Position numbers and translations under genes: made by a program. Positions 11,766 to 25,400 of a stretch of DNA of 64,000 bases are shown here, piece after piece (positions within the stretch are counted from its first letter, which is position 1; each line of letters starts with the position of its first letter). Location of the stretch: the NCBI GenBank assembly GCA_036346405.1, contig CM070562.1, forward strand, positions 74,481,482 to 74,545,481, read 5' to 3'. The stretch comes from Phyllostachys edulis. Its lineage: Eukaryota > Streptophyta > Magnoliopsida > Poales > Poaceae. The notes under the pieces were generated by a model. It did not search any database. It saw only the letters and a list, made by a program, of their open reading frames with translations, and was not told where the DNA came from.

Positions 11766-14700
11766 TTAAACAAAAAAAGATGGGGTGCTCGATTCTCATC
11801 GGATCTTGGCGCTCCCAAGTGGCTTCATCTTGAATGATTAGCCCATTGAATTTTTAAGAACTTGATAGTGCGATTTCTTGTCCACGTTCTATTTAAATCG
11901 CCGAGGATACGACTTGGTTGTTCTTGATATGAAAGATCCGGTTGCAGATCAAGATTCTCATAAGTAGTGGCCGGTAGGAACACGAAGGCACTTCTTTAAT
12001 TGAGAAACATGAAAGGTATCATGAGCTGCCGACAACGTGTCGGGAAGTTCCAATTGATACGCCACGGCCCTCGCTGCGATGATTCGGAAAGGTCCGATAT
12101 AACGAGGTGCTAGTTTTCCTTTCACTTGAAAGCGATGAGTACCTTTCATCGGCGACACTTTAAGATAGACATAATCATCTATTTCAAAGCTTAGCTCACG
12201 GCGTCGATGATCGGCATAGCTCTTCCGACGAGGCGGGTAGTTTTCAAAGCGGTCTCGAATTAGACGAACTTGTTCTTGACTTCCAAAACCAGTGCAGGCC
12301 AAAGAACGGTCTTTCACGGATTTCGACCAATTCAATGGAGTCCTACAAGCTCTTCCATACAAGGCTTCAAAAGGTGACATTTGAATACTTGCTTGGTAGC
12401 TATTATTGTAGGAAAACTCCACATACGGCAAAGATTTCTCCCAATTCTTGCCATATGCTAAAACACAGGCTCTCCGAAGATCTTCCATTATTTGATTCAC
12501 CCTTTCAGTTTGACCACTGGTCTGAGGATGATAAGCAGTGCTGAAGGATAATTCAGTTCCCATTGCTTGATGAAGACAATTCCAAAAATGGGAAGTGAAT
12601 TGAGATCCACGGTCTGAAACAATAACTTTAGGAACACCATGGAGACAAACGATCCTAGCAATATCTGACTCGCTAGTTGCTTGCCATTGAAATTGGTTCT
12701 AACAGGGAGGAAATGAGCCACTTTCGTTAGTCGATCAATTATGACCCATATGGCATCAAATCCATTCTGGGACTTGGGAAGCTCGGTAACAAAATCCATA
12801 CCGACTTCTTCCCATTTCCATTGTGGAATAGGCAAAGGCTGAAGGGTACCAGCAGGTTTCAAGTGCTCGGCTTTAACCCTTTGGCAAATATCACATTCAG
12901 CAACATACTGAGCAATTTGCCTTTTCATTTTGCTCCACCAAAATGTTTTCTTTAAGTCCTGGTACATCTTAGTACTTCCAAGATGTAATGAAAACTTGGA
13001 ACTATGAGCCTCTTTAAGAATTAGCTCTCTCATTTGTGGATCCGAGGGTACAACCGACGATTGCGATATCGAATGGTACCACGAGCATCTTGAGAAAATT
13101 CATTGGCTTTACTGTCTTCATGTTTTCTTTGATCTCGCTACCTCAAAGATCGGTTTTACGGGCCTCGAATCTGATCTTCGATTGTTGACTTTACTTCCAA
13201 AGTAGCAAGAAATCCATCTTCGACCATTTCGAGACTTAAGCTACCGAAGTCGACACATAAACTCTTAGTCAAAGGAATTGTGGATAAGCAATTGCTTTGT
13301 GACTTCCTGCTTAGAGCATCAGCCACAACATTGGCTTTGCCAAGATGGTAATGAATACCCATATCGTAGTCTTTGATCAATTCAAGCCATCTTCTTTGTC
13401 TCATATTCAGATCAACTTGAGTGAATATGTATTTCAGGCTCTTATGATCGGTATAGATTTATAGCGATTGCCGAGAAGGTAATGTCGCCAAATCTTTAAT
13501 GCATGGACTATCTTGCCAATTCGGATCATGGGTAGGATAATTCACCTCATGAGGTCATAGCGCCTAGATGCATATGCCACAACTCGGCCCTCTTGCATAA
13601 GCACACAGCCAAGTCCATGGCGAGATGCATCACAATAGATATCAAAATTTTATGGATATCGGAAGAGTGAGAACCGAGCTTGATCCAGAGCTTTCTCAAG
13701 AGTCGAAAACTGTTTTCGCATTTCTTGGGCTGCTTCGGTCTAGTACATCTTGTACTTTCTTTGGGATCAATCAGTAATGCCTCCTTCGGATAATACATGA
13801 CCCGTAAATGCAACTTGCTTAAGCCGTAAAGCACACTTGCTAAATTTGGCATCTGGTGATGCTTCCAAGTGTATCAAAGACAAGTCTCAAATGATGCTCG
13901 TGCTCTTTATCAGACTTGGAGTAGATAAGAATGTCGTCAATAAACACAACAACAAACTTATCCAAGAAATCCATGAATACTGAATTCATTAGATTCATGA
14001 AATAAGCAGGAGCATTTGTTAGACCAAAGGACATAACAGTATACTCGTATAATCCATAACGAGTAGAGAATGCGGTTTTAGGAATATCCTCAGTTCTTAC
14101 TTTGATCTGATGATAGCCCGAACGCAAATCAATCTTAGAAAAGACACGGGCTCCAGTTAACTGGTCAAACAGATCATCAATTCGGGGCAAAGGATACTTA
14201 TTCTTGATAGTAACCTCATTTAACGGACGGTAATCTACACACATCCGTAAAGTCTCGATCTTTCTTTTTGACAAAGATGGCGGGCATCCCGTGGTGAGAA
14301 CTTCGGTCGAATGAATCCTTGTCAAGCAATTCTCCAAGCTGTTTCTTCAATTCAAACAGCTCATTGGAAGGCATACGATAAGGTCTTCTCGAAATGGGAG
14401 CGATGCAGGACTAGTTCAATCACAAACTCTACTTCCGATCGGTGGCATCTGGGAAGTTCTTCAGAAAGACATCCCGATATTCACACACCTCTCGGGTAAT
14501 CGACTCTAAGGTAGGAGTGATATCAGCTTTCAATGCACCAAGGTGGGAATGGACTGCTCTAGGTTGAAAAATGACTGAAAGGCCATTTTTATTAGTGAGG
14601 GATATAGCTCTCTGGGCACAATTAATTTGACCAAAATTCTTGGACAGCCAGTCCATACCCAGAATGACATCTATCCCTTTAGAGTTTATCACAATTAGGT

Positions 14701-16097
14701 CAGCCCAAAAGTCTACCCCTTCAATATTAATGTTGACATTTAGGCAAATTTGATCAGTCATGAATATTGAGCCAGGTGAGTGAATAATATGAGGTGGATG
14801 AAGCAGATGCATGACTAAGCGATGTTGAGTAGCAAGCGCCTACTAATAAAGAATGGGATGCTCGAGTCAAATAAAACAAGAGCTGAACTGAAATTAACTA
14901 GGAGCATACCAAGGATAACCTCAGTGCCTCTACCGCTTCTTGTGATCATTTGATTCACGCGACATGACAGAACAGATCAGGTTTAACAATTGCCTTTTGG
15001 GAAGGTGCAGGTCGCCTGTAAGCCGGAGATGGTCAACCGGTGGTAATCCTTTGCCTTAGCAAAGCATCGATTAGCGAAATGTCGGGACGACCACAATGAT
15101 AACATATCACCCCTACCGACATTGACAGAAGATCGGTGGCTTGTGTCCACTAGGTCGGGACCGCCCGAGAGATGGCGGTGGACGAAAAGCAAATCTGGCA
15201 TACAGGTGGAGCCGAACCGGTGCTCGGAAGGATTGAGGTTGCCACGATCGCGGTCTAAGCGAGCGACCACTATATGTGAACCGAGTGGCCTTCGCCGCTT
15301 AGTGAATTTTCAAGGCTTTACTCTTTGTTTGACAATTATGGCTTTGTCCACGGTGTTGGAAGTTTCAAGTCTTGTATTGCCAATGCTAACTGCAATTCTT
15401 CAGATAGCCCATTCATGAAATGGTTTCGACGACGAGTGTCAGTCGAAACATCGTCAGGGGCATACCGAGCAAGGAAATTAAATTCATGAAGATACTCGGT
15501 CACTGACTTTCGCCCTTGTTTGAGAGCGAGGAATTCCTGCTGCTTGAGCATCATCACTCCCTCAGGAATATGGGCTTCGCGAAAAGCCTCCATGAACTCA
15601 AGCCAGGTGGGAGCATGTCCGGTGGGTTGGATAGCCAGATAATTATCCCACCAATTACTAGCTGGTCCAGTCAATTGGTAGCTAGCATATAAAACCTTCT
15701 CCCTTTCAGAACATTGGGCAATAGTCAGCTTCTTTTCAATTTCCCGAAGCCAATCCTCTGCCTCCAATGGATCCTGGGAAATGGAGAACACTGGCGGGTT
15801 AGTTCGCTGAAAGTCAGCGAGACTACCCTGCCCATGTTGAACTCTTTCGACCGGTGGTGTCGAGTAATGAGGTATTACGCATAATCTGCTCCAATATCGC
15901 TGTCGATCCATGCGGTTGCGCTCAATTTGCATGAGCACGTCCGCCATGGTGGGTGGTGGAGGAAGTTCCTCTTCCTGACGACCACTTCGTGGACCATGAG
16001 ATCCGGAAGGGTCAGTCTGCTCTCCCTGAGTTGGTAGAACAGGGGTGGAGAACCTCTCCTCTTGTTGTGTTCGCGATCGAGTGGTTGGTCCTGTCAT
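11766..16097 (-). pseudogene. gag-pol polyprotein, copy B (apparent frameshifts)
   Basis: The gag part is open for 254 residues (16097-15336). It holds an N-terminal TRSRTQQEERF region and a capsid-like retrotransposon gag domain (EAEDWLREIEKKL, WWDNYL, GRKSVTEYLHEF). Further stretches are protease with GIDVILGMDWL (14812-14429), RT with FVVVFIDDILIY (14337-13840), the end of RNase H (13404-13156), integrase zinc region and core (13033-12497) and integrase core end with AYHPQTSGQTERVNQ, where the catalytic Glu is intact (12563-11958). The protease DSG region and the knuckle (14830-15300) are broken at CAG/CTG sites. The RT-RNase H connection deletion (near 13722) is present as in A and C. Confidence 0.88.
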
Positions 16098-16467
16098 CCT
16101 GTTGCCATATAATGGTTAACAACATAACAAGGATACACTCGTGCTAACACATACAAGCTTTGGAGAAAGAAATTAATTAAATACTAAACCTAAGTATGCA
16201 GTATGTCATGGTATGCAACCAATTAACACCAAAATAACACCAAGCTGAGTACAGCAAAAGGGCAGCATTACTTTATTAACACATTAAGTCCAATACACAT
16301 GTCAACTACGACAATACCAAGTTCCAAAATACAAAAGTTAGTACCCAGCATTTATACAAAACATAGGCCAGACTATTACACAATACTACCTATTACACAA
16401 CTAAGGCCGAATCTCACATTCAGCCCCTAAGTGTAGTCGTTACGGTTAAAATTCACCGGAAACTCAT

Positions 16468-17243
16468 TTAACATATGAGCTCCTGGTGAACCCGTATCTA
16501 TGGGATCCCTAGGTGATAAGGCAGTAGGGAACCCAAAGACAAATGATGTCCACCAGGGTGTGTAGGTCATTTGAGTGCGAGGAAATCCAATGAGACATTC
16601 GTGCTCGATTTATTGACGACTAAGGATGGAACAAGCCCGGCACCTCTGGAAGTCGCAATCCACGTGGTGCGGTGGCGGTGGAGGATCTCATTGTTGCCAT
16701 AAAGCACGTTACGAGGAACAGCGGTTCGTGGCAACACCAAGCCTCAAATATTCACGTGCCTCGTGCGCATTTATGGCGGGTTTCCCATAACTCGCACACG
16801 AGACAGTGATAGGTTTGGTCCATGATACGGACCAACCTCGCTAACTCGCGTACATATGGGTCCTCTCCGAACTGAATCTTATCAAACGCAATCACATCCG
16901 ACCTAGGGCCATGTTTTGGGAAGTGTACATAGGGTGGCTGAGACAGCTCCGTCAAATCATGACGAAGGAGGCCCATCATCCTACGCGCAACTTCTGCCTG
17001 CACAACCATAGACTCGGAAGTGGCACGTACGTGGATGCAGGAAGGAACACTACCCACCACCTGACTGGCGATCACATTAATGATAGCTTGGTATTCTTCC
17101 ATACCAGGACCTCGGTCTCGACGGTAGATGGCATATTCTGGCTGATACGTGAAATTAGCACGCCACATCATATCCCGAAGTATAGCTGGAAACCCATCCA
17201 CTTCTTCGGCTCGAGTCTCCTTGATCAGATACCAGCCACTCAT
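16468..17243 (-). CDS. Pre-gag accessory ORF, copy B; dsRNA-binding-like N-terminus
   Basis: The first 154 or so residues are open from MSGWYLIKET (17243); the frame is then lost near 16770 and picks up again to a stop at 16468. Residues 35-96 run PEYAIYRRDRGPGMEEYQ, then an INVIAS strand-like segment, a turn with ATSES and a helix-like VQAEVARRMMGLL. This order (P-x-Y, GP, aromatic, beta strand, S-rich turn, A-rich helix) is the layout of a double-stranded-RNA-binding domain. The usual basic KKxAK at the helix start is weak here, so the match is only suggestive. Residues 128-150 form a second likely helix (YVRELARLVRIMDQTY). No signal peptide or membrane segment is seen. The function is not known to me. 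Confidence 0.65.
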
Positions 17244-17441
17244 CTACAGAGAAAGACAAGGTAGATAAGAGACTAATCTTGAAAAATCCAACAGAAAGGT
17301 GGATAAGAATTGATACTAAAAGAAGATAAGGAATAAAAGATAGCAGACTTAGATCTTTAGAAATTAATTTAAGTTAAAATAATGTTACAGAGACTCACTA
17401 AAGGTAACAACCATGCTAATTCTATCCTCTAGCAACCGTAT

Positions 17442-17453
17442 GCTCGATATGTA
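17442..17453 (-). other. Primer binding site, copy B (altered)
   Basis: The plus strand reads gctcgatatgtaac where copy A has gctctgataccaac. The loss of CTG and change of the ACCA end would spoil tRNA pairing if real. The alteration is of the same kind as elsewhere in the array and may be a sequence error. Confidence 0.6.
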
Positions 17454-17455
17454 AC

Positions 17456-20400
17456 GTGAGACCCTTAATTATTGGGATTGTGCGAATTATAATTACACTT
17501 TGGTAGCATAATTCTTAATTAAGGAACAGTGTAATGTCCTTAATAAAGATCATACTAGAAGCATAATCATAACAAGTAACAATCCAACAATTAGGTTCTC
17601 GGATATATGTCATGCAATAGTTCCCAGGATTAGTGACTATTGCGCATATATCCTTAATCAACATTGCATCAATCACATACAAGTCATACATTCATATAAT
17701 TATACATTAATAATTACATCTCCAATTTCGGTTGCTACAGTACCAGGTTGCTACAGTACCGAAATATGAACAGATGACCTTGGGTCATTTACAAAAAGAG
17801 CAACAGCGGAAACGAAAAGATAAAAACAAAACCACCAATGGCCCCATCATCCCGCAGGCTATTGCGTGGAGAATAAAACTAGCACTACTCGTTAGCGTCA
17901 CCCACATCGGCGCTAACGGGCATCTCATACAGATATCCATCCTCACCTGCAACAAGGGGTCATAAAACCCTGAGTACGAAAGGTACTCAGCAAGTCTTAC
18001 ACAAACTAATAAAAGAAGGTGGTTGTTAGAACCTATACAATGGAATAGAAAGTATATATGCATAAGGTTGACAACAGAAGGTTTAAATGGTTCAGTTTGC
18101 ATAAAGCGATACATCTTAACCTACAATTGCTATATTTAGATAAAGCAGTTTTAACAAATGGATTTGGACTAAAACAGTGAATAAGTGCACTTATAAACAT
18201 AAACAGTAACAAGAATGAATAACAGTTCACAACTAAATGTGTATGACAGCTATTATAATGAAATAATTCCCAAACCAAACTTAGAGCAAAATCTATACAG
18301 ATGACATTAATTCAAGTTTTAAAATCAGAATCAGTGGACACGGCTATTGAATAGTTTTATACCTTGCAAGGGTGTACATCTTTACCCACATGACTTAGTT
18401 AGCCCGTAAGCCTCCGGAATAATAACACACTGCCTTTGGTGTGTCGGCCGGGTAAACTAAGATTTGGTATTTTTCAACAAGTTAACACTATTGAGTTGGA
18501 TGACCCATGTGAGACTGATCCCGCTTAAACAAGGTGATAGCATATATTCAACCGAGGCTCACATGTTGTACAGGGAATGCCGACCCAGATCAATTAAATG
18601 CAAACTCGTGTTAGCCACACATATTACACATGATCGGGGCCTGAAGGAGCGTACATGCGATGTAACACATCTACGCCTTACCCATCTAAGAACATCGATA
18701 TCAATATAAGTTCCACATGGCATACGACACGGCCGAAGACTTAAGCATCTATGCCATATGAAATCAATACACATGTCCTTACTCTCCGATTATCCAACTC
18801 AATAATATTAGCCCTTTACTTAACCAAACAGCGCCCATACCTTTGCGTGTGGAAATGCGTTGGGACTTGAATTAAATAGTCGAGTTAGGTCCTTAATCAA
18901 TCCGAGACAAGACGGTCACATTTCCCAATTCTCGCACGAAGGCACCATCACTAGCATCCACTTGTCCAGATTTGAATTGAATTTAACAAGATTTAGAAGC
19001 ATTTCCAAATCAAATAACTGAACAATGATCAAAATAGTTAAAAAGTTTTTGTTGTCCCCAAGTCTGACAAGCTAAGCTTGCCAAACTCTAACGTTCTATG
19101 GACTGCATGGCTAAGCAAAAGTTAAAACTAACTATAATAACATCACAACTAGCTTAAGTTGAGTGTATGATATAATTCAAGATAAGCCACAAGTTCAGGG
19201 TATAACTAACTAGGAACAGGGCATAAATAGATTTTTAGAAATTTGCATGCACAGTGTCACTGTATTTTAGAATTCTACAGTTCAAAAGAATTGGTTCAAC
19301 ATGGTGCAGAGAGGAAGCTTGCCTTGATAATAGTATATAACCTCTTGTTCAGGTTCTTGAGGTTCAACAAAAGATTCAACAAACTCAGAAGAACCAGAAT
19401 CTAAAAGAAGATAAAAGAATTTCAATGAACACAGGAAAAACAAAGAACAGGATGCATAAAAGAATGTATGGTCAAATAATGCATGTGTAATAGTATGCTT
19501 AAGCTAGATCTAATTTAGTAAGGGTAATAATCCATATATATCATCTACTGATATTTATTACCCAGATTTTAGATTTAGAAAATAGCTACAAGATGTCGTG
19601 TTTTATATACACTAGAACAGGACAAATTGCAAATACACTATTTATCTAGCTAAACTTCATATAAATGAAAGACTGAGTTAAAACTAAGTGGATTAAGGTT
19701 AGTGTTGACCTAACCAGGCAATTAATACCTATTATTAGCAATTTACAACTTTAGATTTGCTGCTGTCCAGGTTGTCGGCTTGGACATCAATAAAAACAGC
19801 CTGGAGCCCTTTACCATTTTCGGATGACCAGGAAAGTTGCACAATATCCAGATTTTAAAGGGGAGTATAACTATCAGGGAAAGCAATTAATACCGTGTCC
19901 CATTACCGCTACCCTAATAACTCGGTCCAAAGAAAGAAAAAACAGATAGACTTTGGTTGGTTCGGACCAAAAGCGGTAAAAGAGTTTTATCGATTTGGTC
20001 TACTATGGAGGAATACCTTAACCGAAAACCCTAAATAGAATTTAAGGCTATCGGAAGGTGGTTGATACCCTAATTCTTCATTACTAACCCTAATCAACAA
20101 ATTTACGTAAAAAAAACAGAATAGAACTTTTGTCGGTTTTGTTTGACAAAACCAACAGAGAAGAAAGTTTGTCTTCTTGACCAAATTGGTAACTTAGATA
20201 ATTATAAGAGGGACTACTAAAAGTACTAGGGTTCACTTAAGACCTAAATAAGTTAATATCTTGATAAAGAAACCTAAAGTTTTTGAAAGCGATATGAAAG
20301 ACCGAAAGATTAAAATACAAGTTTTTAGCTAAAACAAGATAGGAACATCATAAGATCGGATGAGTGATTCTTGTGAGCTAGTGAGGTTCTTAGGGATCTT

Positions 20401-22235
20401 AAAGTGACGAAGACAAGGTATCCTTACCACTAGGGTTTAAGGAGGAAAAGATCGAGTCAAACTCTTGGTCAAACAAGAAAAGATCACGTAGCCTTTTTCC
20501 TTGTCTTGACCAAAAGAAGATGATGGATTTATCTCTAAAGATTATTAGATATATCTTTGCTAAGGAAAAAGATGGAACTCAACTCACCAAGTGAGATTTT
20601 CCAAAATGAAGTTTCACTGACTCAAGTTGACAGGAGCAGAGTCCTAAGTTCAACCTACAAGGAGTACCCAAAACCACCTTAGTATAAGATGTAGGCATGC
20701 TTGTAGTTGAACAAAGGTGGAAGAACAAGGAGCTTCACTGCGAAGGAGATAAAGATAATGAGCTCCTCCCTTGGTCAACAATGTCAAGTCCCAAGACTAA
20801 AGGTTATATAGTATATAGAATGTGTAGAGTGGCGAGAATTCTCTAGAACCCAATAGGTGGCACTAAAGGATAGAGATTAAGAGAAAATATCCTCCAAAAT
20901 ACTGTTCATCACCACCATTTAGGTTTAACAGGCCTACGGTGGAACACCGAGAGAAAACAAAATTTGAATCAACTGCCGTGGGTCCCAAACCATGCAACGC
21001 ACACAAAGACAAGAATGAATCAAAATCGTAGTCGCCGAGTGGGCCCTAGGGCTGTTCATGCCATGCAACGCCACAACAGCATAAAGGAAACAATAACCGC
21101 CAGCGACATGCGGGCCGAGTATACATAAAGACGCAGCCGCGACGCGACGCAACGAGGGAAGCCATCACGACATGCGGGCCTGTGGCGAACGCGCCATGCA
21201 CGCGCCTTGACGCGAGACGCTCCACGCGACCACCGTCCGATTGGAATTGAATGGTGGCGCGCGAGGGTTAAAACACGTTGAACCGGTATCGTGAAATGTG
21301 AGCCGACGATTTCAACGGACGACTCGAGATCACAAGGTCTGAAGTGGTCGAAGTTCTCATCTCACGCGAGCCGTCGGATTCAAGCCAACGCACACGATTT
21401 CGCGGCGCCAGAGTGGTCCGTCGGCCCACTCAACAGAGCCGCGGCGATCGTAAACCAACGCCCAAGATCCCCAACTCGCGGGTGCTCTTGGATCATGCAC
21501 TCCATCGCCGTTAAAACGCGATTCAACGGCCAGATCGGCGCCAAAGCGGTCGAAGTGCACAATTGATCTGGGCCATCGAGAGAAGATCAATGGCCAACAA
21601 TGGAGGTGGGATGGAAGCGATCGAACGTCACCAATTAATCTCGCCCGTTCGCGAGATTGAAGAAATTTGAGATGGGCCGAGAGCTTCGGACGCTGAGGAA
21701 TAGACCGAGCCGGACTGGCGACTTGGTTGGGCTCACCAGCGTCGCTCTGATGCTTGGGTCGAGGTTAGTGGGAGGTTTGACTAGATTCATTTAAATTGCT
21801 TAAAGATTTGGTAGGAGTTTTAAAATAGCAATAAAATTTGTAAAAATATGAAATTTTGCAGAATTGCTCTTTGGGATGATATATTCCCCAAATAAATTTT
21901 AAAATCACTATTTCTTCTTTATAAATACAAAATTAATTTATTTCAACCAACTAGGGTTTATTTAAAGACAAATGTTTTTATGAAATTCAAAATAATTTCT
22001 AAAATTTCAACAAAAATTATTTTTGGCCATAATAACTTATCTGGTTTTTAATTAAAATATTTCCCAGTAAAAATTCCAACATTGGATTATATTTCCTTTT
22101 GAAATCTTTACCAAGTTAGAGTTTATAACAAAAACTTGGGGAAATTAGTTGTAACAAGTTACCTGATTTGTTAATTTGAACAGTAATGACATGAACAGTG
22201 CTTCATTACTGTATATTAGGGTTGGGGCTGTTACA
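17456..22235 (-). mobile_element. LTR2 (complete, about 4.8 kb), shared by copies B and C
   Basis: Matches LTR1 and LTR3 end to end, from gtgagaccc (first T missing) to gctgttaca. The GC-rich part (20930-21300) is the most damaged of the three, with many CAG/CTG-type losses, whereas the U3 end (22060-22235) is undamaged and reads acctgatttg, aacagtaatg and cattactgta. No gene is seen. Confidence 0.92.
20804..20811 (-). promoter_or_regulatory. Candidate LTR promoter TATA box (LTR2)
   Basis: Minus strand CTATATAA at the same place as in LTR1 and LTR3. Motif-based only. Confidence 0.33.
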
Positions 22236-22455
22236 AACCTACCTCCCTTAAGAAAATCTCGTCCCGAGATTTCTTATAATTCAGAAGTTGGACAAAGGTG
22301 AAGTTGAATTGATATTCTTTAGAAACATAACATCAGTTGTCTTTATTTCTTTCAAAGATAGAAAAGAAACTTCACATAACAACATAGTCTTTGTTATTAC
22401 AACTTATGTTACATTGCTTTGTTTAACCTTGCCTTTCTTGATTCAAAGGCAAATA

Positions 22456-25400
22456 TTAAACAGCAAAAAGATGGGGGTGCTCGATTCTCATCAGATCTTC
22501 GCGCTCCCAAGTGGCTTCATCTTCGGAATGATTAGCCCATTGAATTTTTAAGAACTTGATAGTGCGATTTCTTGTCCTCGTTCTATTTAAATCGAGGATA
22601 CGACTTGGTTGTTCTTGATATGAAAGATCCGGTTGCGAGATCAAGATTCTCATAAGTAGTGGCCGGTAGGAACACGAAGGCACTTCTTTAATTGAGAAAC
22701 ATGAAAGGTATCATGAACTGCCGACAACGTGTCGGGAAGTTCCAATTGATACGCCACGGCCCCTCGCTTTGCGATGATTCGGAAAGGTCCGATATAACGA
22801 GGTGCTAGTTTTCCTTTCACTTGAAAGCGATGAGTACCTTTCATCGGCGACACTTTAAGATAGACATAATCATCTATTTCAAAGCTTAGCTCACGACGTC
22901 GATGATCGGCATAGCTCTTCTGACGAGACTGGGTAGTTTTCAAACGGTCTCGAATTAGACGAACTTGTTCTTCAGCTTCCAAAACCAGTGCAGGCCAAAG
23001 AACGGTCTTTCACCAGATTCTGACCAATTCAATGGAGTCCTACAAGCTCTTCCATACAAGGCTTCAAAAGGTGACATTTGAATACTTGCTTGGTAGCTAT
23101 TATTGTAGGAAAACTCCACATACGGCAAAGATTTCTCCCAATTCTTGCCATATGCTAAAACACGAGCTCTCGAAGATCTTCCATTATTTGATTCACCCTT
23201 TCGGTTTGACCACCAGTGCGAGGATGATAAGCGATCTTTGAAGGATAATTCAGTTCCCATTGCTTGATGAAGACAATTCCAAAATGGGAAGTGAATTGAG
23301 ATCCTGATGCGAAACAATAACTTTAGGAACACCATGGAGACAAACGATCCTAGCAATATCTGACTCGCTAGTTGCTTGCCATTGAAATTGGTTCTAACAG
23401 GAGGAAATGAGCCACTTTCGTTAGTCGATCAATTATGACCCATATGGCATCAAATCCATTATGGGACTTGGGAAGCTCGGTAACAAAATCCATACCGACT
23501 TCTTCCCATTTCCATTGTGGAATAGGCAAAGGCTGAAGGGTACCAGCAGGTTTCAAGTGCTCGGCTTTAACCCTTTGGCAAATATCACATTCAGCAACAT
23601 ACTGAGCAATTTGCCTTTTCATTTTGCTCCACCAAAATGTTTTCTTTAAGTCCTGGTACATCTTAGTACTTCCAAGATGTAATGAAAACTTGGAACTATG
23701 AGCCTCTTTAAGAATTAGCTCTCTCAGCTGTGGATCTGAGGGTACAACCAGACGATTGCGATATCGAATGGTACCACGAGCATCTTCAGAAAATTCATTG
23801 GCTTTACCTGTCTTCATGTTTTCTTTGATCTCTGCTACCTCAGCATCAGTTTTCTGGGCCTCCAGAATCTGATCTTCGACTGTTGACTTTACTTCCAAAG
23901 TAGCAAGAAATCCATCTTGACCATTTGAGACTTAAGCTACCGAAGTCAAGACATAAACTCTTAGTCAAAGGAATTGTGGATAAGCAATTGCTTTGTGACT
24001 TCTGCTAGAGCATCGGCCACAACATTGGCTTTGCCAAGATGGTAATGAATACCCATATCGTAGTCTTTGATCAATTCAAGCCATCTTCTTTGTCTCATAT
24101 TCAGATCAACTTGAGTGAATATGTATTTCAGGCTCTTATGATCAGTATAGATTTCGCAACGATTGCCGAGAAGGTAATGTCGCCAAATCTTTAATGCATG
24201 GACTACTGCTGCCAATTCCAGATCATGGGTAGGATAATTCACCTCATGAGGTCGCAACTGCCTAGATGCATATGCCACAACTCGGCCCTCTTGCATAAGC
24301 ACACAGCCAAGTCCATGGCGAGATGCATCACAATAGATATCAAAATTTTTATGGATATCTGGAAGAGTGAGAACCGGAGCTTCAGTCAGGAGCTTTCTCA
24401 AGAGCTGAAAACTGTTTTCGCATTTCTTGGGCTGCTTCCAGTCTAGTACATCTTGTACTTTGCTGGGATCAACTGTAATGCCTCCTTCGGATAATACATG
24501 ACCCAGAAATGCAACTTGCTTAAGCCAGAAAGCACACTTGCTAAATTTGGCATACAGCTGATGCTTCCGAAGTGTATCCAGCACAAGTCTCAAATGATGC
24601 TCATGCTCTTTATCAGACTTGGAGTAGATAAGAATGTCGTCAATAAACACAACAACAAACTTATCCAAGAAATCCATGAATACTGAATTCATTAGATTCA
24701 TGAAATAAGCAGGAGCATTTGTTAGACCAAAGGACATAACAGTATACTTGTATAATCCATAACGAGTAGAGAATGCGGTTTTAGGAATATCCTCGTTCTT
24801 ACTTTGATCGATGATAGCCCGAACATAAATCAATCTTAGAAAAGACACGGGCTCCGATTAAGCGGTCAAGCAGATCATCAATTCGGGCAAAGGATACTTA
24901 TTCTTGATAGTAACCTCATTTAACAGACGGTAATCTACACACATCCGTAAAGTCTCGATCTTTCTTTTTGACAAAGATGGCGGGCATCCCTGTGGTGAGA
25001 ACTTCGGTCGAATGAATCCTTGTCAAGCAATTCTCCAATTTGTTTCTTCAATTCAAACAGCTCATTGGAAGGCATACGATAAGGTCTTCTCGAAATGGGA
25101 GCGATGATCAGGACTAGTTCAATCACAAACTCTACTTCCGATCGGTGGCATCTGGGAAGTTCTTGAGAAAGACATCCCGATATTCACACACCTCTGGTCT
25201 CGACTCTAAGGTAGGAGTGATATCGACTTTCAATGCACCAAGGTGGGAATGGATCGCTCTAGGTTGAAAAATGGTGAAAGGCCATTTTTATTAGTGAGGA
25301 TATAGCTCTCTGGGCACAATTAATTTGACCAAAATTCTTGGACACCAGTCCATACCGAATGACATCTATCCCTTTAGAGTTTATCACAATTAGGTCACCC

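Larger units (their letters stand above)
11550..17455 (-). mobile_element. Internal region of array copy B
   Basis: Same layout as copy A: PBS (17442-17453, altered), pre-gag ORF (16468-17243), gag-pol (11766-16097) and PPT next to LTR1. Outside the CAG/CTG-type differences it is close to identical to A and C, so the units are recent. Its gag and pre-gag ORF are the best preserved of the three. Confidence 0.92.
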
